A stretch of DNA of 46,788 nucleotides from an uncultured Aliivibrio sp. (GCF_946479765.1 NZ_CAMLHO010000031.1:1-46788); one strand, 5' to 3'. Shown: positions 1 through 9,559, numbered from the stretch's first letter. The notes: generated by a model not told the origin, from the sequence alone. Translations and numbers: made by a program.

Positions 1-49
1 CGGCCTGTCACGCCGGGGGTCGCGGGTTCGAGTCCCGTCCACTCCGCCA
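1..49 (+). tRNA. tRNA-Asp (GTC), 3' part only
   Basis: The window opens inside the anticodon arm. Visible are the anticodon stem-loop containing GTC within cggcctGTCacgccgg, the variable loop, the T arm with GGTTCGAGTCC, the acceptor strand CCACTCC (39-45), discriminator G46 and an encoded CCA (47-49). The 5' half lies outside the window. In Vibrionaceae and enterics tRNA-Asp is often the last gene of an rRNA operon, so this is probably the end of an rrn transcript; that is inference because the rRNA genes are not visible. Confidence 0.95.
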
Positions 50-52
50 CTA

Positions 53-89
53 TTTAAAAAAGCCCTAATCGAAAGATTAGGGCTTTTTT
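53..89 (+). terminator. Intrinsic terminator after tRNA-Asp
   Basis: A perfect 10-bp stem AGCCCTAATC / GATTAGGGCT (61-70 and 75-84) with a GAAA tetraloop is followed by a T run (85-89) and preceded by an A run. It ends the tRNA-Asp transcript, probably a whole rRNA operon. Confidence 0.93.
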
Positions 90-127
90 ACGTCTGTAGA
101 AAAGTAAATGGTGCAAGTAGACACTGC

Positions 128-151
128 GGAGTGGTAGTTCCGTTGGTTAAG
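128..151 (+). pseudogene. Truncated tRNA-Asp 5' fragment
   Basis: The first seven bases GGAGTGG (128-134) are exactly complementary to the acceptor strand CCACTCC of the tRNA-Asp at 39-45, and the following TAGTTCCGTTGGTTA has the form of a tRNA D arm. From memory of bacterial tRNA-Asp, the 5' half reads GGAGTGGTAGTTCAGTTGG, so the fragment differs by one base (A14 to C at 141), which breaks the conserved U8-A14 contact. No anticodon arm follows; the similarity stops near 151. It looks like a dead remnant of a second tRNA-Asp copy. Confidence 0.75.
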
Positions 152-209
152 CTTCCTCTCTACTCTTTCATCCTGTATTCTTTCATATTGCTATTTCAAG
201 GATGACATC

Positions 210-2477
210 ATGTGTTTTAAGCCTCTATTATTTTCTTCTATTGCCCTATATCTATTTTCATCAGTATCACTTGCCGATGAACCTCGTCCTAAAATTGGTC
301 TCGTACTTGCTGGCGGTGGTGCAAAAGGTGCTGCACATATCGGCGTATTAAAATCATTAGAAGAAATGCATATTCCCATTGATTACATTACAGGTACTAG
401 TATGGGGGCATATATTGGAGGGTTATATGCATCAGGATTGAGTGCCGATGAAATTGAAGTATTTATTGATTCCGTGAATTGGAATAGCGGTTTTGTTGAT
501 AAAGTTGAGCGAAGTGAAAGGCAAATCAGAGATAAAGAATATGAAGATCGCTACCAAATAGGAACCGATATTGGTTTCTCATTTACAGAATTAAAAGCAC
601 CAAAAGGCTTTGTTCAAGGCCAAAATATGGCAAAAATCCTTCGAACTACTTCTGGTAATGTTCCTTATTTAGAATCGTTTGACGATCTTCCTATCCCGTT
701 TAGAGCGGTAGCAACCGATATTGAAAAACTCGAACCTGTCATTTTGGATAAAGGCGATTTATCAAAAGCGATGATGGCTAGTATGTCAGTACCAGGAGCT
801 TTACCACCAGTTGAATATGACGGCCTTTTATTGGTTGATGGTGGTAGTGTTAATAATATGCCTGTTGATATAGCAAGAGAGATGGGGGCGGATATTATTA
901 TTGCTGTTGATATTGGTTCGGACTATCTAGAAGCTAAAGACATATCTAGTTATTTATCTGTTATGGGGCAACTGACTAATTACATTGTAAAAAATAGTAC
1001 ACTCCAACAAGAAAAATTATTAGATGAACAAGACATTTTACTTTCACCTCATGTCGGAAAAATGGAAACAGCAGAATTTGATAAAATGCCTTTTGCTTAT
1101 GGTAAGGGTTATGATATTGCGTATGAAAAACATAAAGAATTAAATAAATTGGTTTTATCCAAAATTGATTATCAAGCATATTTAGAAGACAAAAAACTGA
1201 AAACTGAGCAGCTCACCCGTGGTGAATCATTACCAATTAATAAAATAAAACTAGCTAATAATAGTCTATATACAGAGAAAATGCTGTTAGACCGATTGAA
1301 TCTTAAAGAAGGCAAAGCTTATACCGCGAATGAACTTGAAGGGCACATCAGAGACCTGTATGTCATTGATAGATTTGAAAGAGTTGACTATTATTATGAA
1401 GGAAATGATGTTGGTTCCCATGATCTTATTGTTGAGGTAAAAGAAAAAAGTTGGGGACCAAATTATTTAGACTTTCGTTTTGCTTTAGAAGATGATTTTG
1501 ATAATCAAAGTAAATATTCATTAGGTATTTCTATAAATTTTACCGATATTGAATTAACAGGATTAAGAGATAATCGTTCAGAATTGAGAACAAATTTCGA
1601 ATTCGGGACTGATAAATTAATTTCAGCTGAGTTGTATACTCCCTTTTTAGTGAACCAACTATTATTTACCTCTTTTAAATCGATTTATAGTGTAGAACAG
1701 AAAAAATTCTCCCTTTCAGGAAATGAGTTGAGCTCAATTGATAATAATTTCCCTCTAGAATACAGTGATCTTGTATTTGAAGGAGCGTTTGGTTTACAGG
1801 GGCACCTATGGAGTGATTTTAGAATTGGTGGTCGGTATACCAAGGGTGATGTTGCTTTTACCAGTATTTCAAGTATTGATGCAAGTTATACAAGAGAAGG
1901 TATTTTTGCTCAATATCGTCTTGATACACTGGATAATTATACCTTTCCTACTAAAGGCTTCTACGTTCGTTCTGAGTATTTATATTCTCATGATAATGTT
2001 GATGATAGCGCTATCGATTCGGATGGGACAAAAGATTCGGTTATAGAGTTTACAGTCAATACAAGAGCTGCTTGGACTCATTCTCGTCATACTTTCGTCG
2101 GTAACTTTGAATACGGTATTGTAGAAAATAAAAAAGGTGATTTACAATTAGAACCTAAATCTCTTGGTGGTTTTTTACGTTTATCAGGAACACCAAAAGA
2201 CAGCTTAACTGGGCAGAATTTAATGTTTGCTAGTCTTGTTTATCGCTATCGTTTAATGGATAACGACTTTGGTTTATTTCAATCCCCTATATATTTAGGT
2301 GGCTCAATAGAAAATGGGGGGCTCTGGAATGGTGAAAGTTTTAAAGAAGCTCCAATTTATACTGCAGGGTCTGTTTTTGCAGGAATAGACTCACCAATAG
2401 GACCAATTATTTTAGCTTATGGTAGAACAGAGCAAAGCCACGAATCGGTATATTTAAGCATTGGTGCAACATTATAA
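210..2477 (+). CDS. Patatin-like phospholipase with Omp85-type outer-membrane barrel (PlpD-like)
   Basis: A 755-residue protein with a Sec signal peptide (about 1-22, ending SVSLA). The patatin domain follows: oxyanion motif GGGAKG (35-40), nucleophile elbow GTSMG with Ser64, and the D-G-G motif with Asp210, which gives the Ser/Asp dyad of bacterial patatins. Around 340-410 is a POTRA-like segment, then a beta-rich region to the C terminus resembling the Omp85/surface-antigen barrel. This order is that of type Vd autotransporters such as Pseudomonas PlpD, in which the lipase is carried to the cell surface by its own barrel. The last residue is Leu rather than the usual aromatic residue of outer-membrane barrels. 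The start at 210 has AAGG eight bases upstream; an ATG at 202 is in another frame. It appears monocistronic. The family is clear; the substrate is unknown. Confidence 0.9.
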   Translation: MCFKPLLFSSIALYLFSSVSLADEPRPKIGLVLAGGGAKGAAHIGVLKSLEEMHIPIDYITGTSMGAYIGGLYASGLSADEIEVFIDSVNWNSGFVDKVERSERQIRDKEYEDRYQIGTDIGFSFTELKAPKGFVQGQNMAKILRTTSGNVPYLESFDDLPIPFRAVATDIEKLEPVILDKGDLSKAMMASMSVPGALPPVEYDGLLLVDGGSVNNMPVDIAREMGADIIIAVDIGSDYLEAKDISSYLSVMGQLTNYIVKNSTLQQEKLLDEQDILLSPHVGKMETAEFDKMPFAYGKGYDIAYEKHKELNKLVLSKIDYQAYLEDKKLKTEQLTRGESLPINKIKLANNSLYTEKMLLDRLNLKEGKAYTANELEGHIRDLYVIDRFERVDYYYEGNDVGSHDLIVEVKEKSWGPNYLDFRFALEDDFDNQSKYSLGISINFTDIELTGLRDNRSELRTNFEFGTDKLISAELYTPFLVNQLLFTSFKSIYSVEQKKFSLSGNELSSIDNNFPLEYSDLVFEGAFGLQGHLWSDFRIGGRYTKGDVAFTSISSIDASYTREGIFAQYRLDTLDNYTFPTKGFYVRSEYLYSHDNVDDSAIDSDGTKDSVIEFTVNTRAAWTHSRHTFVGNFEYGIVENKKGDLQLEPKSLGGFLRLSGTPKDSLTGQNLMFASLVYRYRLMDNDFGLFQSPIYLGGSIENGGLWNGESFKEAPIYTAGSVFAGIDSPIGPIILAYGRTEQSHESVYLSIGATL

Positions 2478-2544
2478 TTTTTAAAAGTGCGCCATAAGTC
2501 ATATGTTGTTTGATGTCGTTAGATTTTAATTTTAAGTTAAATTT

Positions 2545-2576
2545 GATATAGTCTGGCCACATTTTTAGTCTATATC
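2545..2576. repeat. Inverted repeat in the acnB upstream region
   Basis: Arms GATATAG (2545-2551) and CTATATC (2570-2576) are separated by 18 bases and sit about 125 bases before the acnB start. It could be an operator or part of the leader RNA. I see no convincing promoter boxes around it and attach no regulator. Confidence 0.35.
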
Positions 2577-2699
2577 GACATCATATTCTCTTGTTTTATT
2601 GAGATTTATAACAGTATTTAAAAGTTAATGGATATAAACTGAATCGTTTCCAAGGATGTTTACTCATTAAGAGTAGACCAGAAAGTGAGGAATTAAGTC

Positions 2700-5288
2700 G
2701 TGCTTGAAGCTTATCGTAAACACGTCGCAGAACGTGCTTCTGAAGGTGTGGTCCCAAGACCATTAAATGCTGAGCAAGTAGCAGCATTAGTTGAACTAGT
2801 AAAAAATCCGCCACAAGGTGAAGAAGAACTCCTTCTTGATTTACTAGAAAATCGCATTCCCCCAGGTGTTGATGAAGCGGCTTATGTCAAAGCCGGTTTT
2901 TTAACTGCAATTACAACTGGTGATATTTCTTCGTCATTAGTGAGTCGTGAAAAAGCAGCAGAGTTATTAGGTACGATGCAAGGCGGCTACAATATCGATT
3001 CATTAGTAAGTTTACTTGATGACGTCGAATTAGCGCCGATCGCAGTTAAAGCATTATCCCATACATTATTAATGTTTGATTCTTTTTACGATGTAGAAGA
3101 AAAAGCGAAAGCTGGCAATGCTTCAGCTCAACAAGTTCTTCAATCTTGGGCTGATGCTGATTGGTTTACAGCAAAAGAAAAAGTAGCTGAAAAAATTACC
3201 GTTAAAGTATTTAAAGTCACGGGTGAAACTAATACCGATGATTTATCACCAGCACCAGATGCTTGGTCTCGTCCTGATATTCCTGTACATGCGAAAGCGA
3301 TGTTAAAGATGGAACGAGAGGGCATTAATCCAGATCAAGAGGGCAGTGTTGGCCCTATTAATCAAATTGAAGAACTGCAAAAAGACGGTATTCCATTGGC
3401 GTATGTTGGTGATGTAGTTGGTACGGGTTCTTCTCGTAAGTCGGCGACAAATTCTGTTCTGTGGTTTATGGGTGATGATATTCCTTATGTACCGAACAAG
3501 CGCACTGGTGGTGTTTGTTTAGGTGGTAAGATCGCGCCGATCTTCTACAACACAATGGAAGACTCAGGTGCGCTACCGATTGAATTGAATGTTCAAGAGA
3601 TGAATATGGGGGATGTCATTGATATCTTTCCTTATGAAGGTGTTGTTCGTAAAGATGGCGTGGAGATTTCTAGCTTTAATCTTGGTAAAGTATTGCTTGA
3701 TGAAGTCCGTGCTGGTGGTCGTATTCCACTGATCATTGGTCGTGGTTTAACAAGCCGTGCTCGTACTTCCCTTGGTCTTGAAGAGACAGATTTATTTGCT
3801 AAACCCGTTGATCCATCGGCTTCAGATAAAGGCTACACTTTAGCTCAGAAGATGGTTGGTAAAGCTTGTGGAGTTGAAGGTGTTCGTGCTGGTCAGTATT
3901 GTGAACCTAAAATGACCACCGTGGGCTCTCAGGATACTACTGGCCCTATGACTCGTGATGAACTAAAAGATCTTGCTTGTCTTGGCTTCTCTGCTGATCT
4001 TGTAATGCAGTCATTCTGTCATACATCGGCTTATCCAAAACCTGTTGATGTTAATACTCACCATACATTGCCTGATTTTATTATGAATCGTGGCGGAGTT
4101 TCACTTCGTCCGGGTGACGGTGTTATTCACTCTTGGCTAAACCGTATGCTTCTACCTGATACCGTGGGTACGGGTGGTGATTCACATACACGTTTCCCTC
4201 TAGGTATTTCTTTCCCTGCTGGTTCTGGCCTTGTTGCCTTTGCTGCTGCGACAGGTGTTATGCCTCTGGATATGCCTGAATCAATTTTGGTTCGTTTTAA
4301 AGGCGATATGCAACCAGGTATTACACTGCGTGATCTGGTTCATGCAATCCCTTACTACGGTATTCAGCAAGGTCTACTAACCGTTGCTAAAGCGGGTAAA
4401 GTAAATGAATTCTCTGGTCGTGTACTTGAGATTGAAGGTGTTGAACATTTATCGGTAGAACAAGCGTTTGAGTTATCAGATGCATCGGCAGAGCGTTCAG
4501 CGGCTGGTTGTACCGTTAAGCTTTCTCAAGAGTCGATTGAGGAGTACTTGAATTCAAACATTGTTATGTTGAAGTGGATGATTTCTGAAGGTTATGGTGA
4601 GCGTCGCACTCTTGAGCGTCGCGTTACTTCAATGGAAGAGTGGTTAGCTAATCCTGAATTGATGGAAGCGGATAAAGATGCGGAATACGCGCATGTGATC
4701 GAAATTGATCTTGTTGATATTAAAGAACCAATCCTTTGTGCTCCAAATGATCCGGATGACGCTCGTTTACTTTCAGAAGTTCAAGGTACAGAAATTAATG
4801 AAGTATTCATTGGTTCTTGTATGACAAATATTGGTCACTTCCGTGCGGCAGGTAAAATGTTAGAAGAGTTTAATGGCTCTTTAAGTACACGTTTATGGGT
4901 TGCACCACCAACTAAAATGGATAAAGACCAGTTAATTGAAGAAGGCTACTACGGCATCTTTGGTCGTGCTGGTGTTCGTATTGAAACTCCAGGTTGTTCT
5001 CTATGTATGGGGAACCAAGCGCGTGTTGCTGATAAATCGACAGTAATGTCGACGTCAACTCGTAACTTCCCGAACCGTTTAGGTACTGGTGCTAACGTTT
5101 ATCTTGCTTCTGCTGAGCTATCAGCGGTTGGTGCGATTTTAGGTCGAATTCCAACGCAAGCTGAATACTTAGAGTACGCTGAAAAGATTAATGCAACAGC
5201 AGCAGATACGTATCGTTACTTGAATTTCCATAAAATGGGTCAGTATACAGAAAAAGCAGATACGGTTATCTTCCAAGAACCCGCTTAA
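2700..5288 (+). CDS. acnB: Aconitate hydratase B
   Basis: Bifunctional aconitase 2 (2-methylisocitrate dehydratase), the main TCA-cycle aconitase of proteobacteria: citrate to isocitrate through cis-aconitate, with a [4Fe-4S] cluster. The 862 residues match the family length (865 in E. coli) and the opening [13 protein letters not shown] is that of AcnB. The cluster ligands are Cys707 in GSCMTN and Cys766 and Cys769 in CSLC, with the same spacing as E. coli Cys710/769/772. Translation starts at GTG with AGTGAGG nine bases upstream. AcnB also moonlights as an mRNA-binding protein when it loses iron. In E. coli acnB is followed directly by yacL; here a three-gene minus-strand cassette lies between them. 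The convergent neighbour is glxK, with a shared terminator. Confidence 0.98.
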   Translation: MLEAYRKHVAERASEGVVPRPLNAEQVAALVELVKNPPQGEEELLLDLLENRIPPGVDEAAYVKAGFLTAITTGDISSSLVSREKAAELLGTMQGGYNIDSLVSLLDDVELAPIAVKALSHTLLMFDSFYDVEEKAKAGNASAQQVLQSWADADWFTAKEKVAEKITVKVFKVTGETNTDDLSPAPDAWSRPDIPVHAKAMLKMEREGINPDQEGSVGPINQIEELQKDGIPLAYVGDVVGTGSSRKSATNSVLWFMGDDIPYVPNKRTGGVCLGGKIAPIFYNTMEDSGALPIELNVQEMNMGDVIDIFPYEGVVRKDGVEISSFNLGKVLLDEVRAGGRIPLIIGRGLTSRARTSLGLEETDLFAKPVDPSASDKGYTLAQKMVGKACGVEGVRAGQYCEPKMTTVGSQDTTGPMTRDELKDLACLGFSADLVMQSFCHTSAYPKPVDVNTHHTLPDFIMNRGGVSLRPGDGVIHSWLNRMLLPDTVGTGGDSHTRFPLGISFPAGSGLVAFAAATGVMPLDMPESILVRFKGDMQPGITLRDLVHAIPYYGIQQGLLTVAKAGKVNEFSGRVLEIEGVEHLSVEQAFELSDASAERSAAGCTVKLSQESIEEYLNSNIVMLKWMISEGYGERRTLERRVTSMEEWLANPELMEADKDAEYAHVIEIDLVDIKEPILCAPNDPDDARLLSEVQGTEINEVFIGSCMTNIGHFRAAGKMLEEFNGSLSTRLWVAPPTKMDKDQLIEEGYYGIFGRAGVRIETPGCSLCMGNQARVADKSTVMSTSTRNFPNRLGTGANVYLASAELSAVGAILGRIPTQAEYLEYAEKINATAADTYRYLNFHKMGQYTEKADTVIFQEPA

Positions 5289-5301
5289 CTTTTGTTTATA
5301 A

Positions 5302-5333
5302 ATGAAAAAAGCAGCCAAATTGGCTGCTTTTTT
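5302..5333. terminator. Bidirectional terminator between acnB and glxK
   Basis: Stem GCAGCCA / TGGCTGC around AAT (5311-5327) is flanked by six A on the left and a T run on the right, so it can end both acnB (plus) and the glycerate operon (minus). Confidence 0.9.
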
Positions 5334-5351
5334 ATTGCGTTGAATCTTAAG

Positions 5352-6494
5352 TTAATTATTTTTAATATTCATCGAGTAGATTGCAGCGACATTTCTTGCT
5401 GTGTTTTCAACATTAATCGCGGCTTCTTTTAGTGCTGTTTCTAATGATACAGAGCGAGGAACGACACTGAATACCGCATCAATGCCATATTCATGAACAA
5501 CTGCGCAATCATCCGATAAACAACCAGCAATCCCAATAACAGGCAAATTGAATTTTTTCGCTGCTCTTGCTACACCAATAGGAGTTTTACCATGAATGGT
5601 TTGGCTATCGATTCGACCTTCTCCTGTGATGACAAGATTAGCACTCGATACTATATTTGATAGGTTTACGGCATCCATCACTATTTCGATACCAGGGCGA
5701 AGAGTGGCATCAAATAAACCAAGTAGCGCAGCACCAAGTCCACCAGCAGCCCCAGCGCCTTCAGTATCTTTTACGTCTTTATTCAATTGTGATTTCATCA
5801 CATCAGCGTAATGGCTTAGGTTTGAATCTAATGTTTTTACCATTTCTGGAGTTGCCCCTTTTTGTGGGCCAAAAATATAAGAAGCACCTTTAGGGCCACA
5901 TAATGGGTTATCAACATCGCACGCGACTTCAAGCGTAATATCATTAAGGCGGGGATCTTTATTTGATGTATCGATCGTTGCAAGGTGTGCTAATGAGCCT
6001 CCACCAAAAGCAAGATCATTACCATTTTTATCTAGCAGCTTAATACCAAGAGCTTGAGCCATACCAATACCGCCATCGTTGGTAGCACTGCCACCAATAC
6101 CTACGATGATATGTTTAACCCCTTTATCTAATGCGGCTTTAATTAACTCGCCAGTTCCATAGGTTGTTGTGTGTAAAGGGTTACGTAAACTTGGTTCAAC
6201 AAGATGTAAGCCTGATGCCGCTGCCATTTCTATAATTGCGGTTTGTCCATCGCCAAGTAATCCATAGAATCCAGTTACTTTCTCACCAAGAGGAGCGGTA
6301 ACCGTATGTTCAATTATAGATCCACCAGTAGCATCAATTAGAGATTGAACAGTCCCTTCACCGCCATCGGCCATCGGTAATTTAATATATTCAGCGTTAG
6401 GTAATACCTGTTTAAATCCAGCTTCAATTGCCGTAGCGACTTCCATTGCGGTTAAACTTTCTTTGTATGAATCAGGAGCGATAACAATTTTCAT
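5352..6494 (-). CDS. glxK: Glycerate kinase
   Basis: A glycerate 2-kinase of the GarK/GlxK family (380 residues, the family's usual length). It phosphorylates D-glycerate with ATP and feeds 2-phosphoglycerate to glycolysis. The start MKIVIAPDSYKESLTA, the ADGGEGT motif near residue 43, and the glycine-rich GIGGSATNDGG segment near 133-143 are typical of the fold. AAGG lies eight bases before the ATG. It is the last gene of the cassette, 12 bases after the permease, so the two are translated from one message. The symbol follows the E. coli paralogues; garK would be equally fitting. Confidence 0.93.
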   Translation of the reverse strand: MKIVIAPDSYKESLTAMEVATAIEAGFKQVLPNAEYIKLPMADGGEGTVQSLIDATGGSIIEHTVTAPLGEKVTGFYGLLGDGQTAIIEMAAASGLHLVEPSLRNPLHTTTYGTGELIKAALDKGVKHIIVGIGGSATNDGGIGMAQALGIKLLDKNGNDLAFGGGSLAHLATIDTSNKDPRLNDITLEVACDVDNPLCGPKGASYIFGPQKGATPEMVKTLDSNLSHYADVMKSQLNKDVKDTEGAGAAGGLGAALLGLFDATLRPGIEIVMDAVNLSNIVSSANLVITGEGRIDSQTIHGKTPIGVARAAKKFNLPVIGIAGCLSDDCAVVHEYGIDAVFSVVPRSVSLETALKEAAINVENTARNVAAIYSMNIKNN

Positions 6495-6506
6495 AATAAA
6501 GCCTTA

Positions 6507-7772
6507 TTAAACAAATAAACCGAAGACACCAAAAATTAGAGTAGAAACGGTTGCGATCATTAGACCTACTGCCGACTCATAAGGGATAAGTTTTAAACGT
6601 TCTTTCATATCCATATGAACTGCACCGCCTGTCGCATGAAAGAAACTGCCGTGTGGCATATGATCAAATACCGTTGCACCCGCATGGATCATTGCTGCAC
6701 CAGCAAGAGCAGGCACGCCAAGCTCTAGAATAGTATGACTAAACACACTTGCAGCAACCGCAGTACCAGCGGTGGTTGATGCTGTCGCTAATGACATCAT
6801 GGCACCAGAAATTGGTGCTAATAAATAAGAAGGAAGACCAGATGCAGTTAATACTTCAATCAACCCTGATTTGAGACCTGAATTTGCAATGATACCAGCG
6901 AGTGTACCTGTACCTAGTAGCATCACTGCAACGGGAGCCATTCGAGATAGACCGGATACTGCAAAATGGTTAGCGTCTTTAAATCGGCCCATTGCTACAG
7001 CACCAAGTAAGCCACCAAGCGGAAGGGCAATTAAAGGGTCAACATTAATTCCTGCGATAGGGCGTAAGGCAAGAAGGCTGATAGCAACAAGAGGGGCAAC
7101 AATTGAAGCAACAAAACTTGGTAGGCGAGAATGATCAACAGAGATGACTTCGTGTTCTTGAACTTTACTGCCTTTATTCACCAATTTTTTAGCAATAAAG
7201 TAAGCGAAAACGACGCCAAATAAACCAGGAATAACACCGGCAGCCATTACCGAAGTTAAAGGAACATTAAAGGCATCAGCAGCTGCAATAGCGTTTGGAT
7301 TTGGTGACATTACGTTACCAGCTTTACCGCCACCAACCATCGCTAATAGGATTGCCATTTTTGAAAGGTCTGCACGACGAGCAATTGCGAGAGCAATAGG
7401 AGCAACAGTAATAACGGCAACATCAACAAAAACCCCAACGGCTGTTAAGATCATTGTCGCCACAGCTAAAGCAAGCAAAGCGCGAGTTTCTCCGACTTTC
7501 TTTACAATGGTTTCAGCAATTGATGTTGCAGCACCTGATTCGATTAATACACCAGCAAGAACACCAGCTGCGAGAATGCGAAGTACAGCAGTAACAATAC
7601 CTTGAGCGCCACCAATCATTAAGTTAACGGTATCAGTTAGCGATACACCTCCAACAATACCACCGATAAAAGCACCAATGATCATGCCATACGCTGGCGG
7701 CACTTTTTTCAAAATGAGTGTAATTGCCACGATCAGCGCAGCAATTGCACCTAAAGTAGATACTTCGATCAT
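6507..7772 (-). CDS. GntP-family sugar-acid permease, probably for glycerate
   Basis: A 421-residue integral membrane protein of the gluconate:H+ symporter (GntP) family, almost wholly hydrophobic with about 12 membrane segments. A conserved central segment (GGGKAGNVMSPNPNAIAAAD) and the C-terminal AGATVFDHMPHGSFFHATGG are typical of the family. GntP relatives carry gluconate, fructuronate, serine or glycerate. The gene next to it encodes glycerate kinase and the one before it a CdaR regulator, so D-glycerate is the best guess for the substrate; this is inference from context. The start has only a short GGA upstream. Its upstream gap of 131 bases carries a strong palindrome that may be the operator. 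Confidence 0.88.
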   Translation of the reverse strand: MIEVSTLGAIAALIVAITLILKKVPPAYGMIIGAFIGGIVGGVSLTDTVNLMIGGAQGIVTAVLRILAAGVLAGVLIESGAATSIAETIVKKVGETRALLALAVATMILTAVGVFVDVAVITVAPIALAIARRADLSKMAILLAMVGGGKAGNVMSPNPNAIAAADAFNVPLTSVMAAGVIPGLFGVVFAYFIAKKLVNKGSKVQEHEVISVDHSRLPSFVASIVAPLVAISLLALRPIAGINVDPLIALPLGGLLGAVAMGRFKDANHFAVSGLSRMAPVAVMLLGTGTLAGIIANSGLKSGLIEVLTASGLPSYLLAPISGAMMSLATASTTAGTAVAASVFSHTILELGVPALAGAAMIHAGATVFDHMPHGSFFHATGGAVHMDMKERLKLIPYESAVGLMIATVSTLIFGVFGLFV

Positions 7773-7876
7773 ATTAATGTTCCATTTAATAATTAAGATG
7801 TCGGTAATCTATCTGTAACCAAGAAAATAAGCTTTAGACGCATGAACAAAAATTAATTGATTAGATAATTCATATG

Positions 7877-7892
7877 TTGTGCAGTTGCACAA
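7877..7892. promoter_or_regulatory. Perfect palindrome TTGTGCA-GT-TGCACAA, candidate CdaR operator
   Basis: Two 7-base arms with a 2-base centre, in the gap between the end of cdaR and the start of the permease gene. No T run follows on either strand, so it is not an intrinsic terminator. Its place upstream of the permease-kinase pair next to a transcription factor gene suggests an operator for CdaR. A binding test has not been seen by me; the link is inference. Confidence 0.5.
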
Positions 7893-7903
7893 ATACTCTC
7901 GTA

Positions 7904-9046
7904 TTATTTACTGGCTAATATAGCTAAATACAAATAAGTCCTTTCATTTATCTTATTGATATTTAAGCCTGTTTCACTTTCTATTTTTTCTAATCGGTAA
8001 CGAAGAGTATTTCGATGAATATGAAGCGCTTTGCATGTTTGAGCTGAATCACAGTTATGAGTAAAAAAAGTGCGCAATGTTTTTAGTAAGCTGCCTTTTG
8101 TATCAGCTAACAATAGTTTTTTCAGTGGGAGCGTTAATTGTTGTGAACGCCAAACATCATTCCGTAAGCCATCAATAAGAACGGGTAGTACATTATCTTG
8201 ATAAAATAGAATTCGGCTTTTAGAATTTGCAGTATTCATGGTCGCTTTCGCGGTCATATAAGACTGAGCTAACCCTTCTAAATTAGGAAAGTAATCACCG
8301 AGAGCTATTTTTATCGTGAACTTTTCATCATGAGATATCCTCTGGAAAAGCTGGCGAATACGCTTTTCTTCATGACATCGATTCCATCCCGTATCTGTTA
8401 GTGTTATTGGTTTTAAAACGACTACTTCATTTAAAGTGACAGAACTGATGGCAACCAAATTATCTCGTTCAGGGTATTCGAGTAAGTGAACCAGTTTTTG
8501 TAGATGAGTAAGAGAGAGGTTTTCACCATTAAATGAATCGACTTTAATGATGGTCGCGATTCTAGGTTGCTTAAGATCGAGTTCTAATCGTTCTGCAATA
8601 GAATACAATTGCTGAGTATTGAGATCTGAGGGTTGGATAAGTTGCAGTACTAATTCTTCTTTGTGTCGTTTACTCCACTGTATTTCTGTCATTAGAGCAG
8701 CTTGCTCAATAATCAGTTCAGCAGTCATTTTCACTAACTCGCCGTATTGCTGGATATCAGCAGGTTTTCCTGAAATACCAACGACACCAATAATGTTATT
8801 CTGAAAAATGATTGGAAGATTGATCCCTGCCTTTACACCTCGTAATTGTTGGGCTGTCGCATGATCAATTTCTACAATTCTATTCTCATTAATCGCTAAA
8901 ATCGCACCTTCATGACGACAATTAAGGCGAGATATATCTCCTGAACCAATGATCACACCATATTCATCCATCACATTGACTGAATGTTTAATTATTTTCA
9001 TCGAGCGTTCAACAATCTGTTTCGCGATTACTGTTGTTAACTGCAT
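7904..9046 (-). CDS. cdaR: Sugar-diacid/glycerate-responsive transcriptional regulator CdaR
   Basis: CdaR/SdaR-family regulator, 380 residues. The N-terminal third (about 3-135, opening MQLTTVIAKQIVERSMKIIKHSVNVM) is the sugar-diacid-binding domain, the middle is a GGDEF-like PucR linker, and the C terminus (about 325-378, with CKALHIHRNTLRYRLEKIE) is the PucR-type helix-turn-helix. In E. coli CdaR activates genes for glucarate, galactarate and glycerate use and responds to those acids or glycerate. Here it is upstream of and co-oriented with a GntP permease and glycerate kinase, which it presumably controls. It may read through into them or be separately transcribed. It diverges from yacL across a 144-base gap. 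Confidence 0.92.
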   Translation of the reverse strand: MQLTTVIAKQIVERSMKIIKHSVNVMDEYGVIIGSGDISRLNCRHEGAILAINENRIVEIDHATAQQLRGVKAGINLPIIFQNNIIGVVGISGKPADIQQYGELVKMTAELIIEQAALMTEIQWSKRHKEELVLQLIQPSDLNTQQLYSIAERLELDLKQPRIATIIKVDSFNGENLSLTHLQKLVHLLEYPERDNLVAISSVTLNEVVVLKPITLTDTGWNRCHEEKRIRQLFQRISHDEKFTIKIALGDYFPNLEGLAQSYMTAKATMNTANSKSRILFYQDNVLPVLIDGLRNDVWRSQQLTLPLKKLLLADTKGSLLKTLRTFFTHNCDSAQTCKALHIHRNTLRYRLEKIESETGLNINKINERTYLYLAILASK

Positions 9047-9190
9047 TATATTGTCTCTGTTTATCGGTCAGTGAGTTAGGTGGTTTGCTATAAAAATAGT
9101 AGAGATGGGATTATACTTAAGGAAAGTAGCTCGGCATTGTCTTTGATTAAAAACGTGTGAGCTAATACTTGTTAATCGTTAGGATGTCCG

Positions 9191-9559
9191 ATGGATTACG
9201 AATTTAAGAAAAATACACTTGATGGTACTTACCATGCGAACTTCTCTATGGGTCATGAAGCGATGGGACGTTGGCTTGTAGAAGATGTTGCAAAAGACAT
9301 TGAATTATTAGCAGAGTTGTATCAACAAATTGCGGCAGTAAAAAATACACAAGATGAATGGAAACGTTCAGGGAAGGTAATGACACTAATTTTAACCGAT
9401 CAAGAAGTTATCGTGCAAGAAAATGCGATTTTTGAAAATTCGGAAGAAGAATTTGAAGAAGATATCCATATATATGACGATGAATGTATATCGGTATGTG
9501 GGTTAGAGGATTTTGAATCTATGCTCCAAAGTTGGGAAGCATTTATCCGACGTTTTTAA
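9191..9559 (+). CDS. yacL: YacL family protein (UPF0231)
   Basis: A 122-residue acidic protein whose opening MDYEFKKN, SMGHEAMGRWLVEDV block and closing DDECISVCGLEDFESML match the UPF0231/YacL family as I remember it from E. coli. Its function is not established. It is soluble, without signal peptide or membrane segment, and has an acid-rich stretch at about 82-95. AGGA lies six bases before the ATG. In E. coli yacL directly follows acnB; here the glycerate cassette separates them. It ends in a strong terminator hairpin that may double as a control site for glnK. Confidence 0.9.
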   Translation: MDYEFKKNTLDGTYHANFSMGHEAMGRWLVEDVAKDIELLAELYQQIAAVKNTQDEWKRSGKVMTLILTDQEVIVQENAIFENSEEEFEEDIHIYDDECISVCGLEDFESMLQSWEAFIRRF

